Positions 30,095 to 39,484 of a DNA stretch of 64,000 bases are shown piece by piece. Source of the DNA: Aeromonas veronii (GTDB lineage: Bacteria > Pseudomonadota > Gammaproteobacteria > Enterobacterales > Aeromonadaceae); assembly GCA_041319085.1 (NCBI GenBank), contig CP101033.1, positions 4,152,130 to 4,216,129 on the forward strand. Reading direction: 5' to 3'. Numbering within the stretch: the first letter of the stretch is position 1; each line of letters begins with the position of its first letter. The position numbers were made by a program, and so were the translations under genes. Below the pieces are notes generated by a model. That model searched no databases and was not told where the DNA came from. It worked only from the letters and a program-made list of their open reading frames with translations.

Positions 30095-31934
30095 CGGGCA
30101 CTGGCTGGCAATGTCTAGCAACGGCAGGCATTTCGGCTGAGGGTAAAAGAACTTTCCGCTAAGCGATAGACTGTATGTAAACACAGTATTGCAAGGACGC
30201 GGAACATGCCTCATGTGGCGGCCAGGACGGCCAGCCGGGATCGGGATACTGGTCGTTACCAGAGCCACCGACCCGAGCAAACCCTTCTCTATCAGATCGT
30301 TGACGAGTATTACCCGGCATTCGCTGCGCTTATGGCAGAGCAGGGAAAGGAATTGCCGGGCTATGTGCAACGGGAATTTGAAGAATTTCTCCAATGCGGG
30401 CGGCTGGAGCATGGCTTTCTACGGGTTCGCTGCGAGTCTTGCCACGCCGAGCACCTGGTCGCTTTCAGCTGTAAGCGTCGCGGTTTCTGCCCGAGCTGTG
30501 GGGCGCGGCGGATGGCCGAAAGTGCCGCCTTGCTGGTTGATGAAGTACTGCCTGAACAACCCATGCGTCAGTGGGTGTTGAGCTTCCCGTTTCAGCTGCG
30601 TTTCCTGTTTGCCAGCCGGCCCGAGATCATGGGGTGGGTGCTGGGCATCGTTTACCGCGTCATTGCCACGCACCTGGTCAAGAAAGCGGGCCATACCCAC
30701 CAAGTGGCCAAGACGGGCGCGGTCACCCTGATCCAGCGTTTTGGATCGGCGCTCAATCTGAATGTTCACTTCCACATGCTGTTTCTCGACGGTGTGTATG
30801 TCGAGCAATCCCACGGCTCAGCGCGTTTCCGCTGGGTCAAGGCGCCGACCAGCCCAGAGCTCACCCAGCTGACGCACACCATCGCCCACCGGGTGGGTCG
30901 CTATCTGGAACGGCAAGGCCTGCTGGAACGGGATGTCGAAAACAGCTATCTGGCCTCGGATGCGGTGGATGACGACCCGATGACACCCCTGCTGGGGCAC
31001 TCGATCACTTACCGTATCGCTGTCGGTTCACAGGCGGGGCGAAAGGTGTTCACTTTGCAAACTCTGCCGACCAGTGGTGATCCGTTCGGTGACGGGATTG
31101 GCAAGGTAGCCGGGTTCAGCCTGCACGCCGGCGTGGCGGCCAGGGCCGATGAACGCAAGAAGCTCGAACGGCTGTGCCGGTACATCAGCCGCCCGGCGGT
31201 ATCCGAGAAGCGGCTGTCGTTAACACGAGGCGGCAACGTGCGCTACCAGCTCAAGACGCCGTACCGGGACGGCACCACGCACGTCATTTTCGAACCATTG
31301 GATTTCATTGCAAGGCTGGCCGCCCTGGTACCGAAGCCCAGAGTCAACCTAACCCGCTTCCACGGGGTGTTCGCACCCAACAGTCGGCACCGGGCGTTGG
31401 TCACGCCGGCAAAACGGGGCAGGGGCAACAAGGTCAGGGTGGCTGATGAACCGGCAACACCAGCACAACGGCGAGCGTCGATGACATGGGCGCAACGGCT
31501 CAAGCGTGTTTTCAATATCGACATCGAGACCTGCAGCGGCTGCGGCGGCGCCATGAAAGTCATCGCCTGCATTGAAGACCCTATAGTGATCAAGCAGATC
31601 CTTGATCACCTGAAGCACAAAGCCGAAACCAGCGGGACCAGGGCGTTACCCGAAAGCCGGGCGCCACCGGCTGAGCTGCTCCTGGGTCTGTTTGACTGAC
31701 GAGCCTGAAGGCCAACGATACCAATCAAAATGCTGCGTTCACAGCGCCGCGGCAGGGATCCGCCGTGCTGGTTGTCGGAAAAGGAGCCGCTAGTGGGAAA
31801 GAGGAGGGTAAATTTTCAGCGTTGCTGGCTCCCCGTCAGCCGGATTGGGTTGCATCGCAGGGGTGTCGAAAGAGTCAACTGCGGTCCAAAGCTGTTGGAC
31901 TTGGGTGAAAAGGGCGTTTATTCTTCCTATACGT
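30088..31934 (+). mobile_element. ISCR2: ISCR2 copy 1
   Basis: The region shared with copy 2 runs from 30088 to 31934 and ends at a characteristic TTCTTCCTATACGT (oriIS side). It differs from copy 2 by a single T/C change inside the transposase gene. Confidence 0.93.
30206..31699 (+). CDS. rcr2: ISCR2 rolling-circle (Y1/IS91-type) transposase
   Basis: 497 residues. N-terminal zinc-binding cysteines (CESCHAEH, CKRRGFCPSCGARRM), HUH-like NVHFHMLFLDGVY, and a C-terminal CSGCGGAMKV zinc motif. IS91-like transposases mobilise adjacent DNA by rolling-circle replication past terIS. Carries Phe in AGFSLHAG where copy 2 has Ser. Confidence 0.95.
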   Translation: MPHVAARTASRDRDTGRYQSHRPEQTLLYQIVDEYYPAFAALMAEQGKELPGYVQREFEEFLQCGRLEHGFLRVRCESCHAEHLVAFSCKRRGFCPSCGARRMAESAALLVDEVLPEQPMRQWVLSFPFQLRFLFASRPEIMGWVLGIVYRVIATHLVKKAGHTHQVAKTGAVTLIQRFGSALNLNVHFHMLFLDGVYVEQSHGSARFRWVKAPTSPELTQLTHTIAHRVGRYLERQGLLERDVENSYLASDAVDDDPMTPLLGHSITYRIAVGSQAGRKVFTLQTLPTSGDPFGDGIGKVAGFSLHAGVAARADERKKLERLCRYISRPAVSEKRLSLTRGGNVRYQLKTPYRDGTTHVIFEPLDFIARLAALVPKPRVNLTRFHGVFAPNSRHRALVTPAKRGRGNKVRVADEPATPAQRRASMTWAQRLKRVFNIDIETCSGCGGAMKVIACIEDPIVIKQILDHLKHKAETSGTRALPESRAPPAELLLGLFD

Positions 31935-31935
31935 C

Positions 31936-32472
31936 CATGACGCCGGCCGAGACAGTCAGGCCAGCGTTCGCGTCCTTTCCCCGGTCGATCTGAACAAACA
32001 GATCGGATCGGACGGCGCGACCTGGCTGGACCGGCGGCTGATCCACGGCGAGACGGCCGACCTTGCGCCAACCGGCTTCGGGCAACAAGTCCGCGAAGCC
32101 ATGGACCAGCGCCGCGAGCACCATATCGAACAGGGCGACGCCACCCGCAGCCGGGACAGCCGCGTCTTCTACCGGCGCAACCTTCTCGCCATCCTGCGGG
32201 AGCGCGAGGTAGCCGGCGTCGGATCGGATATGGCTTTGAGTAAGGGCCTGCCGTTCCGCGCCGCCACGGACGGCGAGAGCGTCAGCGGCAAGTTTACCGG
32301 AACCGTGCATCTATCGAGCGGCAAGTTCGCCGTGGTCGAGAAATCCCATGAGTTCACCCTTGTCCCGTGGCGGCCGATCATCGACCGCCAACTCGGCCGC
32401 GAGGTTATGGGCATCGTGCAGGGCGGGTCGGTGTCGTGGCAGTTAGGGCGGCAGAGGGGGCTGGAACGCTGA
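31936..32472 (+). pseudogene. virD2: VirD2-like relaxase, C-terminal fragment
   Basis: About 178 residues (QVREAMDQRREHHIEQG, FTLVPWRPIIDRQLGREV) matching the end of the plasmid relaxase that usually precedes floR. The N-terminus was removed by the ISCR2 oriIS boundary. Confidence 0.85.
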
Positions 32473-32552
32473 GTGCGCCCATGCCGCATTGCGAAGCAAA
32501 AGATAATCGGATAAAATGTAGCAATTCATATTCGTAAGCGTGGAGTAATCAG

Positions 32553-32582
32553 ATGGGAAATTCCAAGTCAGCAGACAAGTAA
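32553..32582 (+). CDS. Nine-residue leader peptide of floR
   Basis: MGNSKSADK-stop, with GGAG 7 nt upstream, closely resembles the CmlA leader MSTSKNADK (recalled), at which chloramphenicol-bound ribosomes stall. It lies 106 bp before floR. Confidence 0.6.
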   Translation: MGNSKSADK

Positions 32583-32644
32583 GCCGCAACAACCAGTATT
32601 GTTGTTGCGGCGCTCTGTAAGGCTAGTCTCATCTGATTGCTGAC
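32583..32644 (+). promoter_or_regulatory. Attenuator-like hairpins before floR
   Basis: Directly after the leader stop, GCCGCAACAAC pairs with GTTGTTGCGGC (32583-32611, 7-nt loop). Downstream CATCTGAT (32630-32637) can pair with ATCAGATG across the leader start codon, and TGCTGAC (32638-32644) with GTCAGCA inside the leader. These mutually exclusive pairings suit stalling-controlled translation of floR. Confidence 0.55.
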
Positions 32645-32688
32645 GAGCAGACGTCGCCCGGTATTCCTTAATCGAGGGTTGATTCGTC

Positions 32689-33903
32689 ATGACCACCACA
32701 CGCCCCGCGTGGGCCTATACGCTGCCGGCAGCACTGCTGCTGATGGCTCCTTTCGACATCCTCGCTTCACTGGCGATGGATATTTATCTCCCTGTCGTTC
32801 CAGCGATGCCCGGCATCCTGAACACGACGCCCGCTATGATCCAACTCACGTTGAGCCTCTATATGGTGATGCTCGGCGTGGGCCAGGTGATTTTTGGTCC
32901 GCTCTCAGACAGAATCGGGCGACGGCCAATTCTACTTGCGGGCGCAACGGCTTTCGTCATTGCGTCTCTGGGAGCAGCTTGGTCTTCAACTGCACCGGCC
33001 TTTGTCGCTTTCCGTCTACTTCAAGCAGTGGGCGCGTCGGCCATGCTGGTGGCGACGTTCGCGACGGTTCGCGACGTTTATGCCAACCGTCCTGAGGGTG
33101 TCGTCATCTACGGCCTTTTCAGTTCGATGCTGGCGTTCGTGCCTGCGCTCGGCCCTATCGCCGGAGCATTGATCGGCGAGTTCTTGGGATGGCAGGCGAT
33201 ATTCATTACTTTGGCTATACTGGCGATGCTCGCACTCCTAAATGCGGGTTTCAGGTGGCACGAAACCCGCCCTCTGGATCAAGTCAAGACGCGCCGATCT
33301 GTCTTGCCGATCTTCGCGAGTCCGGCTTTTTGGGTTTACACTGTCGGCTTTAGCGCCGGTATGGGCACCTACTTCGTCTTCTTCTCGACGGCTCCCGGTG
33401 TGCTCATAGGCCAAGCGGAATATTCCGAGATCGGATTCAGCTTTGCCTTCGCCACTGTCGCGCTTGTAATGATCGTGACAACCCGTTTCGCGAAGTCCTT
33501 TGTCGCCAGATGGGGCATCGCAGGATGCGTGGCGCGTGGGATGGCGTTGCTTGTTTGCGGAGCGGTCCTGTTGGGGATCGGCGAACTTTACGGCTCGCCG
33601 TCATTCCTCACCTTCATCCTACCGATGTGGGTTGTCGCGGTCGGTATTGTCTTCACGGTGTCCGTTACCGCGAACGGCGCTTTGGCAGAGTTCGACGACA
33701 TCGCGGGATCAGCGGTCGCGTTCTACTTCTGCGTTCAAAGCCTGATAGTCAGCATTGTCGGGACATTGGCGGTGGCACTTTTAAACGGTGACACAGCGTG
33801 GCCCGTGATCTGTTACGCCACGGCGATGGCGGTACTGGTTTCGTTGGGGCTGGTGCTCCTTCGGCTCCGTGGGGCTGCCACCGAGAAGTCGCCAGTCGTC
33901 TAA
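32689..33903 (+). CDS. floR: FloR florfenicol/chloramphenicol efflux protein
   Basis: A 404-residue MFS exporter with 12 predicted membrane helices and the motif GPLSDRIGRRPILLAG after helix 2. It exports fluorinated and non-fluorinated phenicols from the cytoplasm. Length standard, frame intact. It lies between two ISCR2 copies with remnants of virD2 and lysR. Confidence 0.97.
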   Translation: MTTTRPAWAYTLPAALLLMAPFDILASLAMDIYLPVVPAMPGILNTTPAMIQLTLSLYMVMLGVGQVIFGPLSDRIGRRPILLAGATAFVIASLGAAWSSTAPAFVAFRLLQAVGASAMLVATFATVRDVYANRPEGVVIYGLFSSMLAFVPALGPIAGALIGEFLGWQAIFITLAILAMLALLNAGFRWHETRPLDQVKTRRSVLPIFASPAFWVYTVGFSAGMGTYFVFFSTAPGVLIGQAEYSEIGFSFAFATVALVMIVTTRFAKSFVARWGIAGCVARGMALLVCGAVLLGIGELYGSPSFLTFILPMWVVAVGIVFTVSVTANGALAEFDDIAGSAVAFYFCVQSLIVSIVGTLAVALLNGDTAWPVICYATAMAVLVSLGLVLLRLRGAATEKSPVV

Positions 33904-33930
33904 CCGACGACTGGTAGCAGGCCCGCTCCG

Positions 33931-34229
33931 ATGCGGCGCACTAACCATCGAAACCTCGTGAATGTCGGTATCCTGTCTGGCAGGATACCGCTCATTTCCC
34001 TTGTTCAGTTCATCGCCGTCGCCGAGCATCTGAATTTTCGGCATGCGGCCAAGGCACTTGGTATCAGCCAGTCGAGCGTCAGCGCGCGTGTGAAAGCGCT
34101 GGAGGATAACCTTGGTGTCCTGCTATTTGAGCGCCATGCGCGGGGCGTTCGGCTAACAGACGCAGGCAGGCACTTCATGGAGCGTGTCACGGCGGGTGTC
34201 GATCAACTCGATCACGCAGTGAAGACCGC
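33931..34229 (+). pseudogene. LysR-type regulator, N-terminal fragment
   Basis: About 100 residues with a LysR helix-turn-helix (LNFRHAAKALGISQSSVSARV). Cut by ISCR2 copy 2 after DHAVKTA. The effector domain is missing. It normally follows floR in this gene block. Confidence 0.88.
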
Positions 34230-36076
34230 GGAGTGACGGGCACTGGCTGGCAATGTCTAGCAACGGCAGGCATTTCGGCTGAGGGTAAAAGAACTTTCCG
34301 CTAAGCGATAGACTGTATGTAAACACAGTATTGCAAGGACGCGGAACATGCCTCATGTGGCGGCCAGGACGGCCAGCCGGGATCGGGATACTGGTCGTTA
34401 CCAGAGCCACCGACCCGAGCAAACCCTTCTCTATCAGATCGTTGACGAGTATTACCCGGCATTCGCTGCGCTTATGGCAGAGCAGGGAAAGGAATTGCCG
34501 GGCTATGTGCAACGGGAATTTGAAGAATTTCTCCAATGCGGGCGGCTGGAGCATGGCTTTCTACGGGTTCGCTGCGAGTCTTGCCACGCCGAGCACCTGG
34601 TCGCTTTCAGCTGTAAGCGTCGCGGTTTCTGCCCGAGCTGTGGGGCGCGGCGGATGGCCGAAAGTGCCGCCTTGCTGGTTGATGAAGTACTGCCTGAACA
34701 ACCCATGCGTCAGTGGGTGTTGAGCTTCCCGTTTCAGCTGCGTTTCCTGTTTGCCAGCCGGCCCGAGATCATGGGGTGGGTGCTGGGCATCGTTTACCGC
34801 GTCATTGCCACGCACCTGGTCAAGAAAGCGGGCCATACCCACCAAGTGGCCAAGACGGGCGCGGTCACCCTGATCCAGCGTTTTGGATCGGCGCTCAATC
34901 TGAATGTTCACTTCCACATGCTGTTTCTCGACGGTGTGTATGTCGAGCAATCCCACGGCTCAGCGCGTTTCCGCTGGGTCAAGGCGCCGACCAGCCCAGA
35001 GCTCACCCAGCTGACGCACACCATCGCCCACCGGGTGGGTCGCTATCTGGAACGGCAAGGCCTGCTGGAACGGGATGTCGAAAACAGCTATCTGGCCTCG
35101 GATGCGGTGGATGACGACCCGATGACACCCCTGCTGGGGCACTCGATCACTTACCGTATCGCTGTCGGTTCACAGGCGGGGCGAAAGGTGTTCACTTTGC
35201 AAACTCTGCCGACCAGTGGTGATCCGTTCGGTGACGGGATTGGCAAGGTAGCCGGGTCCAGCCTGCACGCCGGCGTGGCGGCCAGGGCCGATGAACGCAA
35301 GAAGCTCGAACGGCTGTGCCGGTACATCAGCCGCCCGGCGGTATCCGAGAAGCGGCTGTCGTTAACACGAGGCGGCAACGTGCGCTACCAGCTCAAGACG
35401 CCGTACCGGGACGGCACCACGCACGTCATTTTCGAACCATTGGATTTCATTGCAAGGCTGGCCGCCCTGGTACCGAAGCCCAGAGTCAACCTAACCCGCT
35501 TCCACGGGGTGTTCGCACCCAACAGTCGGCACCGGGCGTTGGTCACGCCGGCAAAACGGGGCAGGGGCAACAAGGTCAGGGTGGCTGATGAACCGGCAAC
35601 ACCAGCACAACGGCGAGCGTCGATGACATGGGCGCAACGGCTCAAGCGTGTTTTCAATATCGACATCGAGACCTGCAGCGGCTGCGGCGGCGCCATGAAA
35701 GTCATCGCCTGCATTGAAGACCCTATAGTGATCAAGCAGATCCTTGATCACCTGAAGCACAAAGCCGAAACCAGCGGGACCAGGGCGTTACCCGAAAGCC
35801 GGGCGCCACCGGCTGAGCTGCTCCTGGGTCTGTTTGACTGACGAGCCTGAAGGCCAACGATACCAATCAAAATGCTGCGTTCACAGCGCCGCGGCAGGGA
35901 TCCGCCGTGCTGGTTGTCGGAAAAGGAGCCGCTAGTGGGAAAGAGGAGGGTAAATTTTCAGCGTTGCTGGCTCCCCGTCAGCCGGATTGGGTTGCATCGC
36001 AGGGGTGTCGAAAGAGTCAACTGCGGTCCAAAGCTGTTGGACTTGGGTGAAAAGGGCGTTTATTCTTCCTATACGT
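34230..36076 (+). mobile_element. ISCR2: ISCR2 copy 2
   Basis: Second copy, in direct orientation to copy 1 at an offset of 4142 bp. It ends at the same oriIS sequence and is followed by the glmM remnant. Confidence 0.93.
34348..35841 (+). CDS. rcr2: ISCR2 rolling-circle transposase (copy 2)
   Basis: 497 residues, identical to copy 1 except Ser in AGSSLHAG. Intact frame and zinc motifs. Confidence 0.95.
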   Translation: MPHVAARTASRDRDTGRYQSHRPEQTLLYQIVDEYYPAFAALMAEQGKELPGYVQREFEEFLQCGRLEHGFLRVRCESCHAEHLVAFSCKRRGFCPSCGARRMAESAALLVDEVLPEQPMRQWVLSFPFQLRFLFASRPEIMGWVLGIVYRVIATHLVKKAGHTHQVAKTGAVTLIQRFGSALNLNVHFHMLFLDGVYVEQSHGSARFRWVKAPTSPELTQLTHTIAHRVGRYLERQGLLERDVENSYLASDAVDDDPMTPLLGHSITYRIAVGSQAGRKVFTLQTLPTSGDPFGDGIGKVAGSSLHAGVAARADERKKLERLCRYISRPAVSEKRLSLTRGGNVRYQLKTPYRDGTTHVIFEPLDFIARLAALVPKPRVNLTRFHGVFAPNSRHRALVTPAKRGRGNKVRVADEPATPAQRRASMTWAQRLKRVFNIDIETCSGCGGAMKVIACIEDPIVIKQILDHLKHKAETSGTRALPESRAPPAELLLGLFD

Positions 36077-36319
36077 TGTCGGCAGCGGGCCAAAAAGGAA
36101 TACGTCCATGCCCATCGAGGTGAAACCGGCTGTGAGCGCGGGTTCAAGCATATAGCCCGACAGGCGCGTATCCTTGCCGATCACGACACGATGGCGGTGG
36201 TCACCGCGACGAAAGACACGGCCAGCCGCCATGCCGACGCGCAAGGCGGTTTCCGCCGTCATCGCGCCTTCGTTGGCTTTGCCACGAATACCGTCTGTGC
36301 CGAAATATTTGCGCACCAT
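36077..36319 (-). pseudogene. glmM: GlmM phosphoglucosamine mutase, N-terminal fragment
   Basis: About 81 residues ([18 protein letters not shown]) cut by the ISCR2 oriIS end. It lies downstream of sul2 as in a folP-glmM operon, the accepted source of sul2. Catalytic serine loop absent. Confidence 0.93.
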
Positions 36320-36405
36320 AAGGTCGATTATCCTGTCGTCGGGTCGCCCTCAAAGGGGACATGCCTGCTGAACCGCGAATATAGAGAAATATCCCGAATG
36401 TGCAG

Positions 36406-37221
36406 TTAACGAATTCTTGCGGTTTCTTTCAGCGCCGCCAATACCGCCAGCCCGTCGCGCAAGGGGCGCGGCTCGTGTGTGCGGATGAAGTCAGCTCCAC
36501 CTGCGGCGGCGGCAAGCTCTGCAGCGAGTGTCGCGGCCCCGACATCCCCCGGACCACGGCCTGTGAGCGCGCGCAGAAAGGATTTGCGCGAAACAGACAG
36601 AAGCACCGGCAAATCGAAGCGCAGCCGCAATTCATCGAACCGCGCCAGCACCGAGAGCGAGGTTTCGGGAGCAGCCCCCAGAAAAAACCCCATGCCGGGA
36701 TCAAGGACAAGGCGGTTGCGTTTGATACCGGCACCCGTCAGCGCCGCGATGCGCGCGTCAAAGAACGCCGCAATGTGATCCATGATGTCGCCAGCGGGTG
36801 CCTCGCGCCGATCTGCCTGCCCGTCTTGCACCGAATGCATAACGACGAGTTTGGCAGATGATTTCGCCAATTGCGGATAGAACGCAGCGTCTGGAAAACC
36901 GCGAATATCATTGAGATAGGCCACACCACGCGACAAGGCATAGGCTTGCGTCGCGGGTTGATAACTGTCGAGCGAGACGGGAATGCCATCTGCCTTGAGC
37001 GCGTCCAGCACCGGCGCGATACGCGCGATTTCTGTGTCGGACGAAACAGGCGCGGCGTCGGGATTGCTGGATGCCGGACCGAGGTCGATCACATCTGCCC
37101 CCTCGGCCATCAGCTTACGCGCCTGCGCAATGGCTGCGTCTGGCGCCAGATACCGGCCTCCATCGGAGAAACTGTCCGAGGTTATGTTGACGATGCCGAA
37201 AATGATGAGCGATTTATTCAT
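36406..37221 (-). CDS. sul2: Sul2 sulfonamide-insensitive dihydropteroate synthase
   Basis: 271 residues ([32 protein letters not shown]). Second sulfonamide-resistance gene of the window, of the GIsul2/RSF1010 type. Frame intact. Confidence 0.97.
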   Translation of the reverse strand: MNKSLIIFGIVNITSDSFSDGGRYLAPDAAIAQARKLMAEGADVIDLGPASSNPDAAPVSSDTEIARIAPVLDALKADGIPVSLDSYQPATQAYALSRGVAYLNDIRGFPDAAFYPQLAKSSAKLVVMHSVQDGQADRREAPAGDIMDHIAAFFDARIAALTGAGIKRNRLVLDPGMGFFLGAAPETSLSVLARFDELRLRFDLPVLLSVSRKSFLRALTGRGPGDVGAATLAAELAAAAGGADFIRTHEPRPLRDGLAVLAALKETARIR

Positions 37222-37550
37222 GGGGGCTTCTATAATAATAATAATCGAGCATGAGTCTCATACGGATGCTCGGGTCGAAAGGGAATCCCCAGGCGAGTAA
37301 CCTGTTTGCGGTGATCCATTAGCTGCAGGAGCAGAATAGCATACATCTGGAAGCAAAGCCAGGAAAGCGGCCTATGGAGCTGTGCGGCAGCGCTCAGTAG
37401 GCAATTTTTCAAAATATTGTTAAGCCTTTTCTGAGCATGGTATTTTTCATGGTATTACCAATTAGCAGGAAAATAAGCCATTGAATATAAAAGATAAAAA
37501 TGTCTTGTTTACAATAGAGTGGGTATCGGAGACGAAGAAGGACAAGGTAC
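37222..37550. other. Island-end region upstream of sul2 with att-like core
   Basis: No gene. It holds the sul2 promoter region, a short repeat of ATA(AT)A units, and CATGGTATTTTTCATGG (37436-37452), followed 52 bp later by the CTTGTTTACAAT/GAGTGGG core (37504-37523) shared with 30002-30094. Confidence 0.5.
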
Positions 37551-37631
37551 ATGCTGACCGATACCAAGCTGCGCAATCTCAAGCCCAGGGACAAACTCTA
37601 CAAAGTGAATGACCGGGAAGGTCTCTATGTG
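37551..37631 (+). pseudogene. int: Tyrosine integrase start (GIsul2-type), 27 codons
   Basis: MLTDTKLRNLKPRDKLYKVN then DREGLYV is the arm-binding N-terminus of a P4-like integrase as in GIsul2. Cut by a Tn21-type inverted repeat at 37632. The catalytic domain is absent. Confidence 0.75.
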
Positions 37632-37653
37632 GGGGTCGCCTCAGAAAACGGAA
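37632..37653 (+). repeat. Tn21-family inverted repeat, outer 22 bp
   Basis: GGGGTCGCCTCAGAAAACGG plus AA matches the outer part of the Tn21 38-bp IR with one change. The rest is displaced by the IS110-family element that follows, which specifically targets such repeats. Confidence 0.8.
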
Positions 37654-38664
37654 TCTATGGTCACTCCCGTTTTTGCAACACCGATTTTGACGACAAGTTG
37701 GCTTGCTTGAATCTATCCGGCGTCTGAATGGGATTTTATTCCCGCGCCTCGATGAGTTCCGCGCCTGATGAACCTCCAGAAAATATACGGCTTCAATGAG
37801 CCTTTCCGTTTTACAGGTTCCTCAACAGGCCGGTGGGCCGTTAGTATCATCAATATCAGTATTCGCAAAACCAGATGAATGATTGTTTAAACTGGTGTAT
37901 TTCTGCCTTTATGCTTCGTAAGTTTGCTGTCGCGCCGTCAGTGCCCAGGCTATTCTGGCCAGCTTGTTTGCCAGAGCACAGGTGACGACAAAGTTGCTTT
38001 TCCGACACAACAACTCCCTGACCCAGTCGGCCAACTTGCCAGACTGGTGTTCCAGTTTTTGTATGAATACCCTGGCACACTGAACCAACAAAGTTCGGAT
38101 CTTTTTGTTGCCCCGCTTGCTAATCCCTAACAATGTCGTCCGACCTCCCGTGCTGTACTGTCGGGGTACCAGCCCTGTTGCCGCCGCAAAGTCACGGCTG
38201 CTGGCGTACTGCTTCCCGTCGCCAATCTCAGTTGAAATAGTACTGGCAGTCAGCGTTCCAACGCAGGGAATACTCAGCAAGCGCTGTCCAACCTCATCTT
38301 CGTCCAACTTTCGTTTCAACTGAGATTCCAGATCTTTAATCTGCTCAACAAGATAGTGATAATGCTGTTGTAATTTCAGCAGTAACTGGCTGAGATAAAG
38401 AGGCAAACTACTGTCCTCAAGAAGGGTACTCAGTCGACTAATAACGGCAGCACCTCGCGGAACGCTGATACCAAATTCCAGCAGAAAAGCATGCATCTGA
38501 TTAGTTGTTTTCACCTTATCCTGAACCAGGGATTCACGGACACGATGCAGAGCTCGCATTGCCTGCTGAGATTCGGTTCTGGGCTGCACGAAACGCATAG
38601 ATGGACGTGATGCTGCTTCACAGATAGCTTCAGCATCAACGAAGTCATTTTTGTTGCTTTTAAC
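37654..38664 (-). mobile_element. IS4321/IS5075-type element (IS110 family), partial
   Basis: Sits within a Tn21-type IR, the specific target of this IS group, and is truncated by IS26 copy 5 at 38665. About 1011 bp of roughly 1.3 kb remain. Confidence 0.85.
37909..38664 (-). pseudogene. IS110-family transposase, N-terminus lost
   Basis: About 251 residues from the DEDD-type catalytic region (NDFVDAEAICEAA) to the transposase_20 domain (LLSIPCVGTLTASTI, ATGLVPRQYSTGGR, GISKRGNKKIRTLLV). Cut by IS26. Confidence 0.9.
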
Positions 38665-39484
38665 GGCACTGTTGCAAAGTTAGCGATGAGGCAGCCTTTT
38701 GTCTTATTCAAAGGCCTTACATTTCAAAAACTCTGCTTACCAGGCGCATTTCGCCCAGGGGATCACCATAATAAAATGCTGAGGCCTGGCCTTTGCGTAG
38801 TGCACGCATCACCTCAATACCTTTGATGGTGGCGTAAGCCGTCTTCATGGATTTAAATCCCAGCGTGGCGCCGATTATCCGTTTCAGTTTGCCATGATCG
38901 CATTCAATCACGTTGTTCCGGTACTTAATCTGTCGGTGTTCAACGTCAGACGGGCACCGGCCTTCGCGTTTGAGCAGAGCAAGCGCGCGACCATAGGCGG
39001 GCGCTTTATCCGTGTTGATGAATCGCGGGATCTGCCACTTCTTCACGTTGTTGAGGATTTTACCCAGAAACCGGTATGCAGCTTTGCTGTTACGACGGGA
39101 GGAGAGATAAAAATCGACAGTGCGGCCCCGGCTGTCGACGGCCCGGTACAGATACGCCCAGCGGCCATTGACCTTCACGTAGGTTTCATCCATGTGCCAC
39201 GGGCAAAGATCGGAAGGGTTACGCCAGTACCAGCGCAGCCGTTTTTCCATTTCAGGCGCATAACGCTGAACCCAGCGGTAAATCGTGGAGTGATCGACAT
39301 TCACTCCGCGTTCAGCCAGCATCTCCTGCAGCTCACGGTAACTGATGCCGTATTTGCAGTACCAGCGTACGGCCCACAGAATGATGTCACGCTGAAAATG
39401 CCGGCCTTTGAATGGGTTCATGTGCAGCTCCATCAGCAAAAGGGGATGATAAGTTTATCACCACCGACTATTTGCAACAGTGCC
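38665..39484 (-). mobile_element. IS26: IS26 copy 5
   Basis: A complete 820-bp IS26 in minus orientation. Flanks CTTTTAAC and CTTTCGAC are not identical. Confidence 0.98.
38717..39421 (-). CDS. tnp26: IS26 transposase (copy 5)
   Basis: Intact 234-residue IS6-family transposase, Gly184 form. Confidence 0.97.
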   Translation of the reverse strand: MNPFKGRHFQRDIILWAVRWYCKYGISYRELQEMLAERGVNVDHSTIYRWVQRYAPEMEKRLRWYWRNPSDLCPWHMDETYVKVNGRWAYLYRAVDSRGRTVDFYLSSRRNSKAAYRFLGKILNNVKKWQIPRFINTDKAPAYGRALALLKREGRCPSDVEHRQIKYRNNVIECDHGKLKRIIGATLGFKSMKTAYATIKGIEVMRALRKGQASAFYYGDPLGEMRLVSRVFEM

